Origin: Mitsuaria sp. 7
Lineage (GTDB): Bacteria > Pseudomonadota > Gammaproteobacteria > Burkholderiales > Burkholderiaceae_C
Assembly (NCBI RefSeq): GCF_001653795.1
Contig: NZ_CP011514.1
Span: forward strand, 5,576,727 to 5,640,726
Reading direction: 5' to 3'
Length of the DNA: 64,000 nucleotides
The stretch's first letter is position 1. Each line of letters starts with the position of its first letter. Under the pieces are notes generated by a model. It saw nothing but the letters and a program-made list of their open reading frames with translations, made no database searches and had not been told where the DNA came from. Made by a program: the position numbers and the translations under genes. Below are positions 1 to 10,145 of the stretch, one piece after another.

Positions 1-746
1 GCGTACAGCACCGCGCGGGAGGAATTCACGATCACCGTCCCGCCGTCCTTGCGCCAGCCGGCCGAGACCGTGGCGGCCGCGTCGCCCCCCTGGGCGCCCA
101 CGCCCGGGATCAGCAGCGGCAGCGTCGGGGCGAGCTCGCGCACGCGCTCGATCTCCTTCGGATAGGTCGCGCCGACCACCAGCCCCAGCTGGCCGTTGAC
201 GTTCCAGTCGCTCTCGGCCAGCGCGGCCAGGTGCTCGAACAGGCGCGGCTGGCCGGGCACGTCGGCCAGGCGCTGCATCTGCCAGTCGTCGCCGCCCGGG
301 TTGGACGTGCGGCACAGCAGGAAGGCGCCCTTGTCGGCGTAGCGCAGGTAGGGCTCGACGCTGTCGCGGCCCATGAACGGCGACAGCGTCACCGCGTCGG
401 CCTGGTAGCGCTCGAAGGCCTCGCGGGCGTACTGCTCGGCGGTGGCGCCGATGTCGCCGCGCTTGGCGTCCAGGATCACCGGGACGTGCGGCGCGTTGCG
501 CTTGATGTGGGCCATCAGCTGCTCGAGCTGGTCCTCGGCGCGGTGCGCGGCGAAGTAGGCGATCTGCGGCTTGTACGAGCTCACCACGTCCTTGGTGGCG
601 TCGACGATGGCGGCGCAGAAGTCGTAGATCCGGCCGGCGTCGCCCTTCCAGTGGGTCGGGAACTTCGCGGGATCGGGATCCAGCCCCACGCACAGCAGGG
701 AGTCGTTCAGGCGCTCGGCGGCCTGCAGCTTCGACATGAATTTCAT
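1..746 (-). CDS. pyrF: Orotidine 5'-phosphate decarboxylase (5' part, runs off the window)
   Basis: Catalyses the last step of UMP synthesis, decarboxylating OMP in the cytoplasm. The reverse-strand translation gives the type 2 (about 270-residue) PyrF pattern: LCVGLDPDP near the N-terminus, YKPQIAYF, then [11 protein letters not shown] with the conserved catalytic Asp-Lys pair, and LLCRTSNPG later. About 248 residues are inside the window; the C-terminus lies beyond base 1. Two in-frame ATGs occur at 746 and 737; the second ([10 protein letters not shown]) is equally possible. The gene is divergent from the acetyltransferase that follows, with about 70 bases between the two starts. Confidence 0.95.
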   Translation of the reverse strand, partial: MKFMSKLQAAERLNDSLLCVGLDPDPAKFPTHWKGDAGRIYDFCAAIVDATKDVVSSYKPQIAYFAAHRAEDQLEQLMAHIKRNAPHVPVILDAKRGDIGATAEQYAREAFERYQADAVTLSPFMGRDSVEPYLRYADKGAFLLCRTSNPGGDDWQMQRLADVPGQPRLFEHLAALAESDWNVNGQLGLVVGATYPKEIERVRELAPTLPLLIPGVGAQGGDAAATVSAGWRKDGGTVIVNSSRAVLY

Positions 747-816
747 GTGCGGTATTGTCCCGCTTTTGCTTGAGATGACATCCGGGGGCGACGTCCCCGG
801 GCGCTGGGAGGCGGGG

Positions 817-1584
817 ATGGACGTGTTGAGAACGGCGCGACTGCGCCTGCGGTGGTTCCGGCAGTCGGATGCGGCCTTCGTCCGCGGGCTGCTCAACGAG
901 CCGGCCTGGATCGCGCACATCTACGACGCGCAGGTCCGCACCGACGAGCAGGCCGCGGCCTGGATCCGCGAGCGGCTGGAGGCGCGCTACTGGCTGCTGG
1001 GCTACGGCTTCTGGGCCGTCGAGCGGCTGGAGGACGGCGAACTGCTCGGCCTGGCCGGCGTGATCCAGCGCGAGGGGCTGCCGCATCCGGACATCGGCTA
1101 CGGTTTCCCGGAACGGTTCTGGGGTCAGGGCTACGCGCGGGAGGCGGCGGCGGCCACCTTCGACTACTGCCGGCAGGTGCTCGGCCTGCGGCACCTGCTG
1201 GGCACGACGGCGCCGGAGAACCATCCGTCCGGTCGCGTGCTGCTCGCGATCGGCATGAACGACGACGGTCTCCAGCAGACCGAGGCGCATGAGGGCCTGT
1301 CCCGGGTCTATTCCTGGCACGACCCGGCACCGCCTTCCGACGCCGACGAGATCGCCGCGCTGCGACACCGCTGGCATGCCGCGCTGCGCGGACCGGCGCG
1401 GCCGGCGCTGACGGCCTGCGTGACGCCGGAAGTCGTCGATCGCGTGATGGCCAGCCGCACGGACCTGTCGCCGCAGGCGCTGGACCACCTGGCGCAGCGC
1501 TGGGCGCCGCTGGCCGACGATCCGACGCTGCGGGCCGTGCGCACGCCCGCGGGCTGGCGGCTGGACGTGCCGGCTGATCGCTGA
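817..1584 (+). CDS. GNAT family N-acetyltransferase (RimJ/RimL type)
   Basis: Predicted acetyl-CoA-dependent acyltransferase of 255 residues. The first 170 or so form a GNAT domain of the RimJ/RimL class: [11 protein letters not shown] start, [18 protein letters not shown] for the acetyl-CoA loop, and [14 protein letters not shown] near its end. The last 85 residues are an extra tail of unknown role. The start at 817 follows a good ribosome site (GGAGG at 807-811); an in-frame ATG at 736 would overlap pyrF and lacks such a site. The substrate cannot be deduced. Confidence 0.8.
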   Translation: MDVLRTARLRLRWFRQSDAAFVRGLLNEPAWIAHIYDAQVRTDEQAAAWIRERLEARYWLLGYGFWAVERLEDGELLGLAGVIQREGLPHPDIGYGFPERFWGQGYAREAAAATFDYCRQVLGLRHLLGTTAPENHPSGRVLLAIGMNDDGLQQTEAHEGLSRVYSWHDPAPPSDADEIAALRHRWHAALRGPARPALTACVTPEVVDRVMASRTDLSPQALDHLAQRWAPLADDPTLRAVRTPAGWRLDVPADR

Positions 1585-1585
1585 G

Positions 1586-1641
1586 ACCGGAAGACACGCA
1601 CCGGAAGACACGCACCGGAAGGCGTGCGCCGGAAGACGCGC
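1586..1641. repeat. Four tandem copies of a 14-bp unit
   Basis: Directly after the acetyltransferase stop codon, the unit ACCGGAAGACACGC is repeated four times. Copies 1 and 2 are identical and copies 3 and 4 diverge by a few bases. The array lies upstream of the response-regulator gene, ending about 55-65 bases before its start, so it could carry direct-repeat operator sites or simply be a slippage product. Confidence 0.85.
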
Positions 1642-1707
1642 GCGTGCGCAGGCGCGCTTAAGCGTGGCTGAAGTCGGCGGGGCGAGGCCTCGCCTATGCT
1701 CGCCGCC

Positions 1708-2415
1708 ATGGACATTCCTGCTCAGACCGCCGCGCGCATCCTGCTCATCGAGGACGACGAGCGCCTGGCGCAACTGGTCGCCGATGCGCTCAGCAAGGCC
1801 AACTACGCGGTGACGATCTGCGGCGACGGCCTGGCCGGCGAGGCGCTGATGCGCCAGGAGTCCTTCGACCTGGTGCTGCTGGACGGGCACCTGCCGGGCA
1901 AGGACGGCTTCGACGTGCTGCGCGACACGCGCCGCGATTTCGCCGGTCGCATCGTGATGCTGACCGCGCGGGACGACGACATCGACCAGGTGCTCGGCCT
2001 GGAGGGCGGCGCGGACGACTACATCGCCAAACCCGTCGCTCCGCGCGTGCTGCTGGCGCGGCTGAAGGCGCTGCTGCGACGCGACGCGCTGCCGGCGGCG
2101 CATCCGGTCGGCGAGGCGCTGCACTTCGGACCGCTCACGCTGCTGCCGCAATCGCGCGAGCTGCGCCTGAACGGCGAACCTGTCGTCCTCACGACCGCCG
2201 AATACGAGCTGCTGAACTTCCTCGCGCATCGCGCGGGGCAGGTCGTCAGCCGCGACGACATCATGCAGGGCCTGCGCGGGCTGGAGTTCGACGGGCTGGA
2301 CCGCGCGATCGACGCGCGCATCTCGCGGCTGCGCAAGAAGATCGGCGACGACGCGCAGGCGCCGGTGCGGATCAAGACGGTGCGCGGCCAGGGTTACCTC
2401 TTCGCGATCGACTGA
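1708..2415 (+). CDS. OmpR-family response regulator (RstA-like)
   Basis: DNA-binding response regulator of 235 residues. The receiver domain (about 10-125) has the acidic pair IEDDE, the phospho-acceptor Asp at about residue 59 in LVLLDGHLPG and a conserved Lys in YIAKP. The C-terminal winged helix (about 135-232) ends with the typical IKTVRGQGYLF. It is translationally coupled (TGATG, 1-base overlap) to the sensor kinase downstream. Similarity in layout to enterobacterial RstA/PhoP is a family-level guess. An alternative ATG lies 12 bases upstream at 1696. Confidence 0.92.
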   Translation: MDIPAQTAARILLIEDDERLAQLVADALSKANYAVTICGDGLAGEALMRQESFDLVLLDGHLPGKDGFDVLRDTRRDFAGRIVMLTARDDDIDQVLGLEGGADDYIAKPVAPRVLLARLKALLRRDALPAAHPVGEALHFGPLTLLPQSRELRLNGEPVVLTTAEYELLNFLAHRAGQVVSRDDIMQGLRGLEFDGLDRAIDARISRLRKKIGDDAQAPVRIKTVRGQGYLFAID

Positions 2416-3731
2416 TGGCCGGGATCACGCTGCGCGCCTCGCTGTTGCGGATGGCGCTGGGACTCGGGCTGGCGGTGCTGGCGCTGATCCTGCTCGTCGA
2501 AGGGCTGGTGCTGATCGGCGCGTCCGAGGTCACCAACGACTACGTCCGCAACTTCATGCGCGGCACGGTGGACCTGCTGGTGCGGGACCTCGCGCCGCTG
2601 GATCCGCCGGCGCGGCGCGAGCGGGTGAGGGAGCTCGACGCGCAGTTCGACTATCCCGTGCGGCTGATCCGCACCGACCTGTCGGAACTGAACGCGGACC
2701 AGCGCCGCCGGCTCGAACGCGGCGAGGTGCTGGTCACCGGCTTCAACCGCCGCATCTACGCGGCGCTGCCGGGCGAGCCGGATCAACTGCTGCTGCTCGG
2801 GCCGCTCGATTCCAAGCGGGCGGGCGAGCTGCCGAAGGAACTCGCCGCGCAGCTGGGCGTGGCGGTCGTGATCGCGTTGGCGGTCGCGTTGATCGCGTGG
2901 TGGCAACTGAGGCCGCTGTGGCGCGATCTGCGCGGGCTGCAGCGCGCGGCCGAGCGTTTGAGCGCCGGACGGCTCGACACCGAATTGCCGCCGTTGAAGA
3001 GCCGGCTCTTCGCGCCCGTTGCCGCGGCCACGCGCGCGATGCTGGAGCGGCTGGCCGCCGCGATGGCGACGCAGCGTGAGCTGACCGGCGCGGTCTCGCA
3101 TGAACTGCGCACGCCGCTGGCGCGGCTGCGTTTCGCGGTCGATGCGCTCGTCGACGAGGACGACCGCGACCGGCGCGAGCAGGCGGTGATGGCCTGCGAG
3201 CGCGACATCGCCGAACTCGACGAACTCATCGATGCGAGCCTGACGCTGGCGCGGCTCGACATGGGCGCGCTGCAGCCGCATGTGATGCAGGGGAACCTGG
3301 GCGACATGCTGGCGAAGGAGGCGGCGTCGCTGGCGCCCTTGCTCGACGGCAAGGCCTTGGACACGGACCTGCGCCTGCCCGATGTGCTGCCCTTCGACGA
3401 GCGGCTGCTGCCTTACGCGATCCGCAACGGGCTGCGCAACGCGGCGCGGTATGCGAAGGGCCGCATCCTGTTGACCGCGTGGGTCGAGGCGGGCCAGCTC
3501 TGGCTCGCGATCGACGACGACGGCGAAGGCGTGCCACCGTCGCTGCGGGAGGCGGCGTTCGAACCCTTCAAGCGGCTCGAACGCAAGGGCCGCGGCACGC
3601 GCGGCTTCGGCCTGGGCCTGGCGATCGTGCGGCACGTCGCGCATGCGCACGGCGGGCATGCGCGACTCGGCGAAGCGCCGCGACTCGGCGGCGCACGACT
3701 GCTGCTGTACTGGCCGGCCACCGCGGTCTGA
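2415..3731 (+). CDS. Sensor histidine kinase (RstB-like)
   Basis: Inner-membrane sensor kinase of 438 residues partnered with the preceding regulator. Two membrane segments (about 14-36 and 145-163) bracket a short periplasmic domain of about 110 residues. A HAMP-like linker follows, then the dimerisation/phosphoacceptor helix with SHELRTPLARLR (His about 229), then an ATPase domain with a DDDGEGVPP N-box region and GFGLGLAIVRHVAHAHGG. Length and segment spacing match RstB of enterobacteria, but the stimulus is unknown. The gene starts inside the stop codon of the regulator. Confidence 0.9.
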   Translation: MAGITLRASLLRMALGLGLAVLALILLVEGLVLIGASEVTNDYVRNFMRGTVDLLVRDLAPLDPPARRERVRELDAQFDYPVRLIRTDLSELNADQRRRLERGEVLVTGFNRRIYAALPGEPDQLLLLGPLDSKRAGELPKELAAQLGVAVVIALAVALIAWWQLRPLWRDLRGLQRAAERLSAGRLDTELPPLKSRLFAPVAAATRAMLERLAAAMATQRELTGAVSHELRTPLARLRFAVDALVDEDDRDRREQAVMACERDIAELDELIDASLTLARLDMGALQPHVMQGNLGDMLAKEAASLAPLLDGKALDTDLRLPDVLPFDERLLPYAIRNGLRNAARYAKGRILLTAWVEAGQLWLAIDDDGEGVPPSLREAAFEPFKRLERKGRGTRGFGLGLAIVRHVAHAHGGHARLGEAPRLGGARLLLYWPATAV

Positions 3732-3929
3732 AGGGCGCTCTCCGCCCCGCGTGAAGCTTCGTCAAGCGCTGCGTGCGCCGCTGTCATCGACCGTCACACA
3801 AGCGCTCAACTCGCTCCACAGACGCGGCGAGGTCGAATTCCCAGAATGAGGCCCATGTCGAACGAGCCTGGCGGTTGTCCAAGGCACCCCCGGACGACAG
3901 ATCGGTCAACAGCTCTGAAGGAGTTCCAG

Positions 3930-4502
3930 ATGAACAGCAACAACAACACCCGCACTTCGATCAACGGCAAGAAGGCCGGCCTGCTGGCCGCCGCGGCCGT
4001 CGCGCTGACCCTGGGCGTGGGCGTCGCGCACGCCGATCCGGTGACCCCGTACTACATCGGCGGCGACGTCGGCAAGACCACGCAGCGCGTGGACGGCAAT
4101 TCGCAGAAGCGCACTTCGGACAGCTACAGCATCTTCGGCGGCTACAAGTTCAACGAGAACTTCGCCGCTGAAGTGGGCTACTCCGACCTGGGCAAGGTCG
4201 ACTTCGGCGGCGTGACCGCGAAGAACAAGGTGTACTCGCTGGACGGCATCGCCCGCGCCCCGCTGGGCAAGGGCTTCGGCGTCTACGGCAAGGTCGGCGT
4301 GGCGTATGCCGAGCGCGACTTCAGCAACGGCCTGGGCGACAAGGACAAGACCGGCCTGAAGCTGGGTGTCGGCGTCGACTACGCGCTGACGAAGAACGTC
4401 TCGCTGCGCGCCGAAGCCACCCGCTTCAACAACATGCCGCAAGCCAACGGCTTCGACAAGAAGGACGACCGCCTGAGCATGGGCGTCGCGTACCAGTTCT
4501 GA
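3930..4502 (+). CDS. Small OmpA-like outer-membrane beta-barrel protein
   Basis: Predicted outer-membrane protein of 190 residues. A signal peptide (about 1-35, cut after AHA) is followed by an eight-strand-type barrel pattern: YYIGGDVGKT, SYSIFGGYKFNENFAAEVGYSDLG, GKVGVAYAERDF, and a C-terminal strand ending in aromatic F (SMGVAYQF). This suits the OmpA/Opa-type porin superfamily. The start at 3930 is chosen for AAGGAG at 3918-3923 and because the signal peptide begins there. It is monocistronic, with a terminator about 95 bases after the stop. Function beyond envelope structure is not evident. Confidence 0.85.
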   Translation: MNSNNNTRTSINGKKAGLLAAAAVALTLGVGVAHADPVTPYYIGGDVGKTTQRVDGNSQKRTSDSYSIFGGYKFNENFAAEVGYSDLGKVDFGGVTAKNKVYSLDGIARAPLGKGFGVYGKVGVAYAERDFSNGLGDKDKTGLKLGVGVDYALTKNVSLRAEATRFNNMPQANGFDKKDDRLSMGVAYQF

Positions 4503-4597
4503 TCGACTTCGGTTGACCGGTGCCGATTCCCCCCGGCACCGGCGCCTGACGGGGCTGCTCCGAGCGACACCCGACCCCCCGATTCCCCGGCAGGTGC

Positions 4598-4629
4598 AAG
4601 GGCAGTGCAGAAATGCACTGCCCTTTTTT
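4598..4629 (+). terminator. Intrinsic terminator after the beta-barrel gene
   Basis: Perfect stem GGGCAGTGCA / TGCACTGCCC with a short loop, followed by six T residues. The rest of the 303-base gap from 4503 to 4805 holds no gene that can be supported; its right half should contain the promoter of the microcin-like cassette. Confidence 0.9.
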
Positions 4630-4805
4630 CATTGCCGCCGGACAGGGGCGAGTCGTGCTCGCGGCGCGTGACCGGCCTCGTCGACGCACAGGCGGGTCAT
4701 GGGCGTCAGTCGCCGTTCTCGATGGAATGCGAACGCGCCGTCACCCGACGGTGTGATTCATCGACGCCAAGGTCGTGAATCAACTTCCTTTCCGGGAACA
4801 TCGAC

Positions 4806-5087
4806 ATGAACGTTCTGACAACCTCTTGTGAATCGCGCGACCTGGAGTTCCGCGAGCTGACCGACGCGGAGATCGACACCGTGCACGGCGGCGATTCGTG
4901 GGCGGGCACGCCTGAAGGCCGCGCCACCGCCGACGCCACGGCCTGCGCCAACACCATCCTCGCGTGGAGCGGCATCGGCTCCACGGTGGGCGGCATCGGC
5001 GGCAGCTTCATCACCGTGCTGGGCGGCTGGGCCATCGGCGGCGGGCTGGCGGCGGAGTACTCCAAGGCATGCAACATCACGCGGTGA
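4806..5087 (+). CDS. Double-glycine-leader peptide, microcin/class II bacteriocin-like
   Basis: A 93-residue peptide with the hallmarks of a class II bacteriocin or microcin precursor. Residues 16-29 (RELTDAEIDTVHGG) match the double-glycine leader pattern cut by C39-peptidase ABC transporters, as in colicin V. The predicted mature peptide (30-93) is rich in Gly and Ala, with GxxxG-like runs at 56-80 and two cysteines (47 and 89) that could form one disulfide. No exporter is in the window, so it would have to be supplied elsewhere. The ribosome site is weak. The overlapping downstream membrane protein fits an immunity or accessory role. Antibacterial activity is inferred, not shown. Confidence 0.7.
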   Translation: MNVLTTSCESRDLEFRELTDAEIDTVHGGDSWAGTPEGRATADATACANTILAWSGIGSTVGGIGGSFITVLGGWAIGGGLAAEYSKACNITR

Positions 5088-5521
5088 ACCCGGACGCCTC
5101 CGCGCAACCGCCGCAAGGCGGTCTGCCCCGGACCGTGGCGCGCGTGGTCGCCGCGGGCGCGGGCGCCCGTCTCGTGCTCGCGCTGCCGGGGTGCTGCGCG
5201 GCGTGGTCGTACCCGCAGCTCTTCCTGGCAATGCTGGGCGCGCTCGTGTGGGGCGCCGTCGTCTTCCGCGTGACGGCGGTGTTCCTGGCGGCGGCTGTCG
5301 ACGCGACACGTCCCCGGGTCTCGCGAGCGACCGTCGCCGTGCTGGGCCTCGTGGTCGCGGCGATCGGCGCGGAAGCCTTCCGCGCGCTCGCGGACGTCAC
5401 GTCTGAATCCGTGATGGCCGCGGCGCTGGAAGTCCTCGCCGTGAGCTGGATCGCAGGCTGCGTGATCCTCGTCGGGCGCCGCTGGCGTCAGTCTCCAAAC
5501 GCTGATCGGAACGACCGATAG
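5084..5521 (+). CDS. Small membrane protein, candidate immunity protein for the microcin-like peptide
   Basis: A 145-residue hydrophobic protein with about four membrane segments: LVLALPGCCAAW, LFLAMLGALVWGAVVF, VAVLGLVVAAIGA and VLAVSWIAGCVILVG. It has no recognised family. The chosen GTG start overlaps the peptide gene's stop as GTGA, a typical coupling; an ATG 15 bases upstream (5069) would give 150 residues. It has no expected homology because immunity proteins are poorly conserved. The assignment rests only on position, overlap and membrane character. It ends directly at the downstream terminator. Confidence 0.55.
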   Translation: MNPDASAQPPQGGLPRTVARVVAAGAGARLVLALPGCCAAWSYPQLFLAMLGALVWGAVVFRVTAVFLAAAVDATRPRVSRATVAVLGLVVAAIGAEAFRALADVTSESVMAAALEVLAVSWIAGCVILVGRRWRQSPNADRNDR

Positions 5522-5523
5522 CA

Positions 5524-5560
5524 AAAAGGGGCAGTGCCTGTTTGCACTGCCCCTTCTTTG
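5524..5560. terminator. Intrinsic terminator closing the microcin-like cassette
   Basis: Stem GGGGCAGTGC / GCACTGCCCC with A-rich and T-rich flanks, so it can act in both directions between the convergent cassette and purB. Its core stem is the same nine-base word as the terminator at 4598-4629. Confidence 0.85.
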
Positions 5561-5572
5561 CGATCAAGCGAC

Positions 5573-5605
5573 GTTGACGTCGATGTCGATGTCGACGTCG
5601 ATCGA
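5573..5605. repeat. Short hexamer repeat just after purB
   Basis: Degenerate GACGTC/GATGTC units repeated four to five times, ending in GATCGATC, immediately 3' of the purB stop codon. Probably a slippage product between two convergent genes. Confidence 0.7.
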
Positions 5606-7027
<1,422 letters not shown>

Positions 7028-7132
7028 CTACAGAGCGGGTCACAATGGCCCCCGCTCCGATCTGCCACCCCCCGAGGGGAGGCCTCCGGCGGGCGGGGAG
7101 CAAGGACTTTGAGGGAAGGGTCGAGGGAAGGC

Positions 7133-10030
7133 ATGCAAGAGAGAAGTCAACGCAAGGGCGCCGCCTGGATGGCCGCCCGAACGCTCGTCACGGCCGCGGC
7201 ATCCGCCGTCACGATGACCCTGATGAGCGGCTGCAAGCCCGCCGGCGACGCCCCCCGGCCGCTGGCGCCGGTCGAGGCGGCGTCGGCCAGTCCGGCGGTC
7301 AGCGCCACGCTGCGCAAGCAGAGCGACGAGGTGCTGGCGCGCTACCGCCAGATGATCGTGCTGATGGACGGCGAAGCCGCGCTCAAGCCCGCTGAACGCG
7401 ATGCGGTGCGGTCCGTCGGCATGCTGCTCTTCCACGACATGCAGGACAGCATCCGCGCCCTGGGCGAGACGGCCTCGAAGAGCACCGACCCCGCCGGCCT
7501 GGCCGCGCTCTCGGAGCTGCTCGACCGCATCGAGCAGGAGCCGTCGTGGTTCGACGCCGACCGGCTCGCCTTCAAGGAATTCCTGACGCAGCTCTCGCAG
7601 CAATTCTCGACTTCGCAGAGCATCGCCGGCCTCAAGCTGGCCAAGCGCGCGGGCGAAGATCTTGGTGTGCTGGGCGAGATCGAGAACGCCTACGAGCAGG
7701 AACTGCGCGACACCTTCGGCCGCTTCGCGCAGCGCGGCATCGTGCCCAAGCGCGAGAAGTGGACCGACTACGTCGCCAAGCTCAAGGGCCTGTACGCGCG
7801 CGACCGCATCCTGAAGGACTACGCGACCATCCTGCCGGACCTGCAGGCGCGTCCGAGCGTCACGGAGGGCCCGGATGAGACCGTGGCTTCGACGTCCAGC
7901 GGGCAGACGGCGACCGCGCCTGCCGCACCGGCTGCGACGCGCGGACCCAGCAAGCAGGAGCGCGAGTTCTTCGGCCGCCAGCTGCCGCCCAAGACGGTGC
8001 TGCTGACCTTCGACGACGGTCCGCACCCGCGCTACACCGACGAGATCCTGGAGATCCTCAAGCGCTACCAGGCGCCCGCCGTGTTCTTCGAACTGGGCCG
8101 CAACCTCGGCAGCGTCGACGCCAACGGCAAGATCAAGCCGGGCCCGGGCAGCGAGGTCGCCAAGCGCGTGCTCGCCGCCGGCCACCCGATCGCGAACCAC
8201 AGCTTCAGCCACGGCGTGATGTCGAAGTTCGAGCTCGACAAGGTCCGCCAGGAAGCCAGCTCCACCGAAGCGCTGCTCGACGCCGCCGGCCGCGACGGCC
8301 AGGCGCTGTTCCGCTTTCCCTACGGCGCGCGCAACGACGCGGCGCTGGGCGCGATCGAGGCGCTCAAGCTGCGCTCGATGATGTGGAACGTCGACTCGCT
8401 GGACTGGTCCGACCCGATCCCCAAGTCCATTGCGGCGCGCGTGCTGGGCGAGCTTGGCAAGCAGCAGCGCGGCATCGTGCTGTTCCATGACATCCACGCG
8501 CGCACCGTCGAGGCGCTGCCGCTGGTGCTCGACCAGCTGAAGGCCGAGGGCTACAAGTTCGCGGCCTGGAAGGACGGCAAGATCGTCGCGGCCGACACGC
8601 CCGCCGCGGACGCGGCGCCGCCGGATCTCGCGGGCGCGAACCTCTATCGCGACAGCGTCGCGCTCGTGATCGGCATCGACCAGTACAAGGCCTGGCCGCG
8701 ACTGCAGCATGCGGTGCGCGACGCCCGCGCCGTCCAGGAGACGCTGCAGACGCAATTCGGCTTCCGGCCGGAGAACGTCACCACGCTGACCGACGGCGAC
8801 GCGACGCGCGCCAACATCCTGCGCGCGCTCAACGGCATGGCGCGCAAGGGCGGCGACGGCAAGCTCAAGCGCGACGACCGCGTGTTCGTCTTCTTCGCCG
8901 GCCACGGCAGCACGCGCAAGCTGCCGAGCGGGCGCGACGTCGGCTACATCATCCCGGTCGACGCCGGCACCGACGACCTGCAGACCGACGCGATCGCGAT
9001 GCCGCAGCTGCAGGAACTCAGCGAGGCGCTGCCGGCCAAGCATGCGTTCTTCGTCATCGATGCCTGCTACTCGGGCCTCGGACTGACGCGCGGCGGCGCG
9101 CCGGGCGGCAGCTCGAACTTCGTGCGCGACAACGCGCGCCGCATGGGCCGTCAGATGATGACGGCCGGCGGCGCCGACCAGCAGGTCGCCGACGACGGTC
9201 CGGGCGGACATTCGGTCTTCACCTGGACGCTGCTGCAGGCCCTGTCCGGCAAGGCCGACCTCAACGGCGACGGCCTGATCACCGCGACCGAGCTGGCGGC
9301 CTATGTGGCGCCGGCGGTCTCCGCGATCGCGCACCAGACGCCGGCCTTCGGCAGCCTGCCGGGCAGCGAGGGCGGCGAGTTCATCTTCGAACTCGCGTCC
9401 ACGCAGGAGCAGGCGCTCAGCGGCGACAGCAACCAGCTCGACGCCAAGACGAGCGCGCTCGCGAAGCAGGCCGACGACGCCCGCAACGCGCAGCTGCAGC
9501 CGGTGGCGCAGGCCTCCGCGCCGACCGGCGCCGCGCCCGGATCGCCCGCTGCCAGCGCGACCTCGGTGCAGGTCACGCTGAAGGGTCTGGACGGCACGGA
9601 CACGGCGATCGCCACGAGCGCCGCGCCGGCGCCGACCAGTGCGCGCATCGCGGCGCAACGCGCCAACGACCGCGGCCTGCAGCTCTACAAGGAGCGCCGC
9701 TACGACGAGGCCGAGGCCGCGTTCACCGAGGCGCTCAAGCTGCAGCCCAAGTTCGCACTGGCGGCCAACAACCTGGGCTTCATCTACTACAAGCGCGACA
9801 AGCCGGCCGAGGCGGCGCGCTGGTACCGCAAGGCGATCGAGATGGACGGCAGCCGCGCGCTGGCGCACCTGAACCTCGGCGACGCGCTGCTGCGGGCGGG
9901 CGACGACGCGGGCGCGCAGGCGGCGTACCGGGCGTTCATCGAACTCTCGCCCAAGCATGCGCGGGCGGCGGAGCTCAAGGCCTGGATCGAGCATCCGGAA
10001 AGCGCGAAGAAGCCGGAACCGCCGCGCTGA
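7133..10030 (+). CDS. Predicted lipoprotein fusing NodB polysaccharide deacetylase, caspase-like peptidase, EF-hand loop and TPRs
   Basis: A 965-residue protein. Residues 1-37 look like an export signal ending in a lipobox-like MSGC. Residues 55-270 are helical and unassigned. Residues 285-485 form a NodB carbohydrate deacetylase domain: LTFDDGPHPRYTDEIL (Asp 294 and 295), NHSFSH (His 356 and 360), FRFPYGARND. Residues 500-755 form a C14 caspase-like domain: VALVIGIDQYK, FFAGHG (His 591) and VIDACYSG (Cys 645), the expected dyad. A canonical EF-hand loop (709-720, DLNGDGLITATE) follows. Two to three TPRs fill 843-945. The start is fixed by GAGGGAAGG at 7123-7131. Substrate and partners are unknown; a role in envelope glycan processing or regulated proteolysis is only inferred. 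Confidence 0.88.
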   Translation: MQERSQRKGAAWMAARTLVTAAASAVTMTLMSGCKPAGDAPRPLAPVEAASASPAVSATLRKQSDEVLARYRQMIVLMDGEAALKPAERDAVRSVGMLLFHDMQDSIRALGETASKSTDPAGLAALSELLDRIEQEPSWFDADRLAFKEFLTQLSQQFSTSQSIAGLKLAKRAGEDLGVLGEIENAYEQELRDTFGRFAQRGIVPKREKWTDYVAKLKGLYARDRILKDYATILPDLQARPSVTEGPDETVASTSSGQTATAPAAPAATRGPSKQEREFFGRQLPPKTVLLTFDDGPHPRYTDEILEILKRYQAPAVFFELGRNLGSVDANGKIKPGPGSEVAKRVLAAGHPIANHSFSHGVMSKFELDKVRQEASSTEALLDAAGRDGQALFRFPYGARNDAALGAIEALKLRSMMWNVDSLDWSDPIPKSIAARVLGELGKQQRGIVLFHDIHARTVEALPLVLDQLKAEGYKFAAWKDGKIVAADTPAADAAPPDLAGANLYRDSVALVIGIDQYKAWPRLQHAVRDARAVQETLQTQFGFRPENVTTLTDGDATRANILRALNGMARKGGDGKLKRDDRVFVFFAGHGSTRKLPSGRDVGYIIPVDAGTDDLQTDAIAMPQLQELSEALPAKHAFFVIDACYSGLGLTRGGAPGGSSNFVRDNARRMGRQMMTAGGADQQVADDGPGGHSVFTWTLLQALSGKADLNGDGLITATELAAYVAPAVSAIAHQTPAFGSLPGSEGGEFIFELASTQEQALSGDSNQLDAKTSALAKQADDARNAQLQPVAQASAPTGAAPGSPAASATSVQVTLKGLDGTDTAIATSAAPAPTSARIAAQRANDRGLQLYKERRYDEAEAAFTEALKLQPKFALAANNLGFIYYKRDKPAEAARWYRKAIEMDGSRALAHLNLGDALLRAGDDAGAQAAYRAFIELSPKHARAAELKAWIEHPESAKKPEPPR

Positions 10031-10145
10031 GCGAGCGTTGGAAAGGACCGACGGCGGGCGGGTTGTCCCTGATGCGAGGGGCATTCCGCCTGCTGCTTAA
10101 TCCGTCCTTTCCCGCTCGGTTGACGACTGGTTACCGCTCCGCTCG

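Noticed and set aside
5573..5605. Possible start of a CRISPR or iteron array
   Set aside because: Only a few degenerate hexamers without spacers.
7040..10084. Long open frame on the minus strand opposite the caspase/deacetylase gene
   Set aside because: Typical G+C-rich antisense shadow: Arg/Ala/Leu-rich, no domains, no ribosome site.
10039..10110. Inverted copies of GGAAAGGAC and GTCCTTTCC between the caspase-like gene and the acetyltransferase gene
   Set aside because: Arms are 54 bases apart with no T-run, so chance occurrence is likely.
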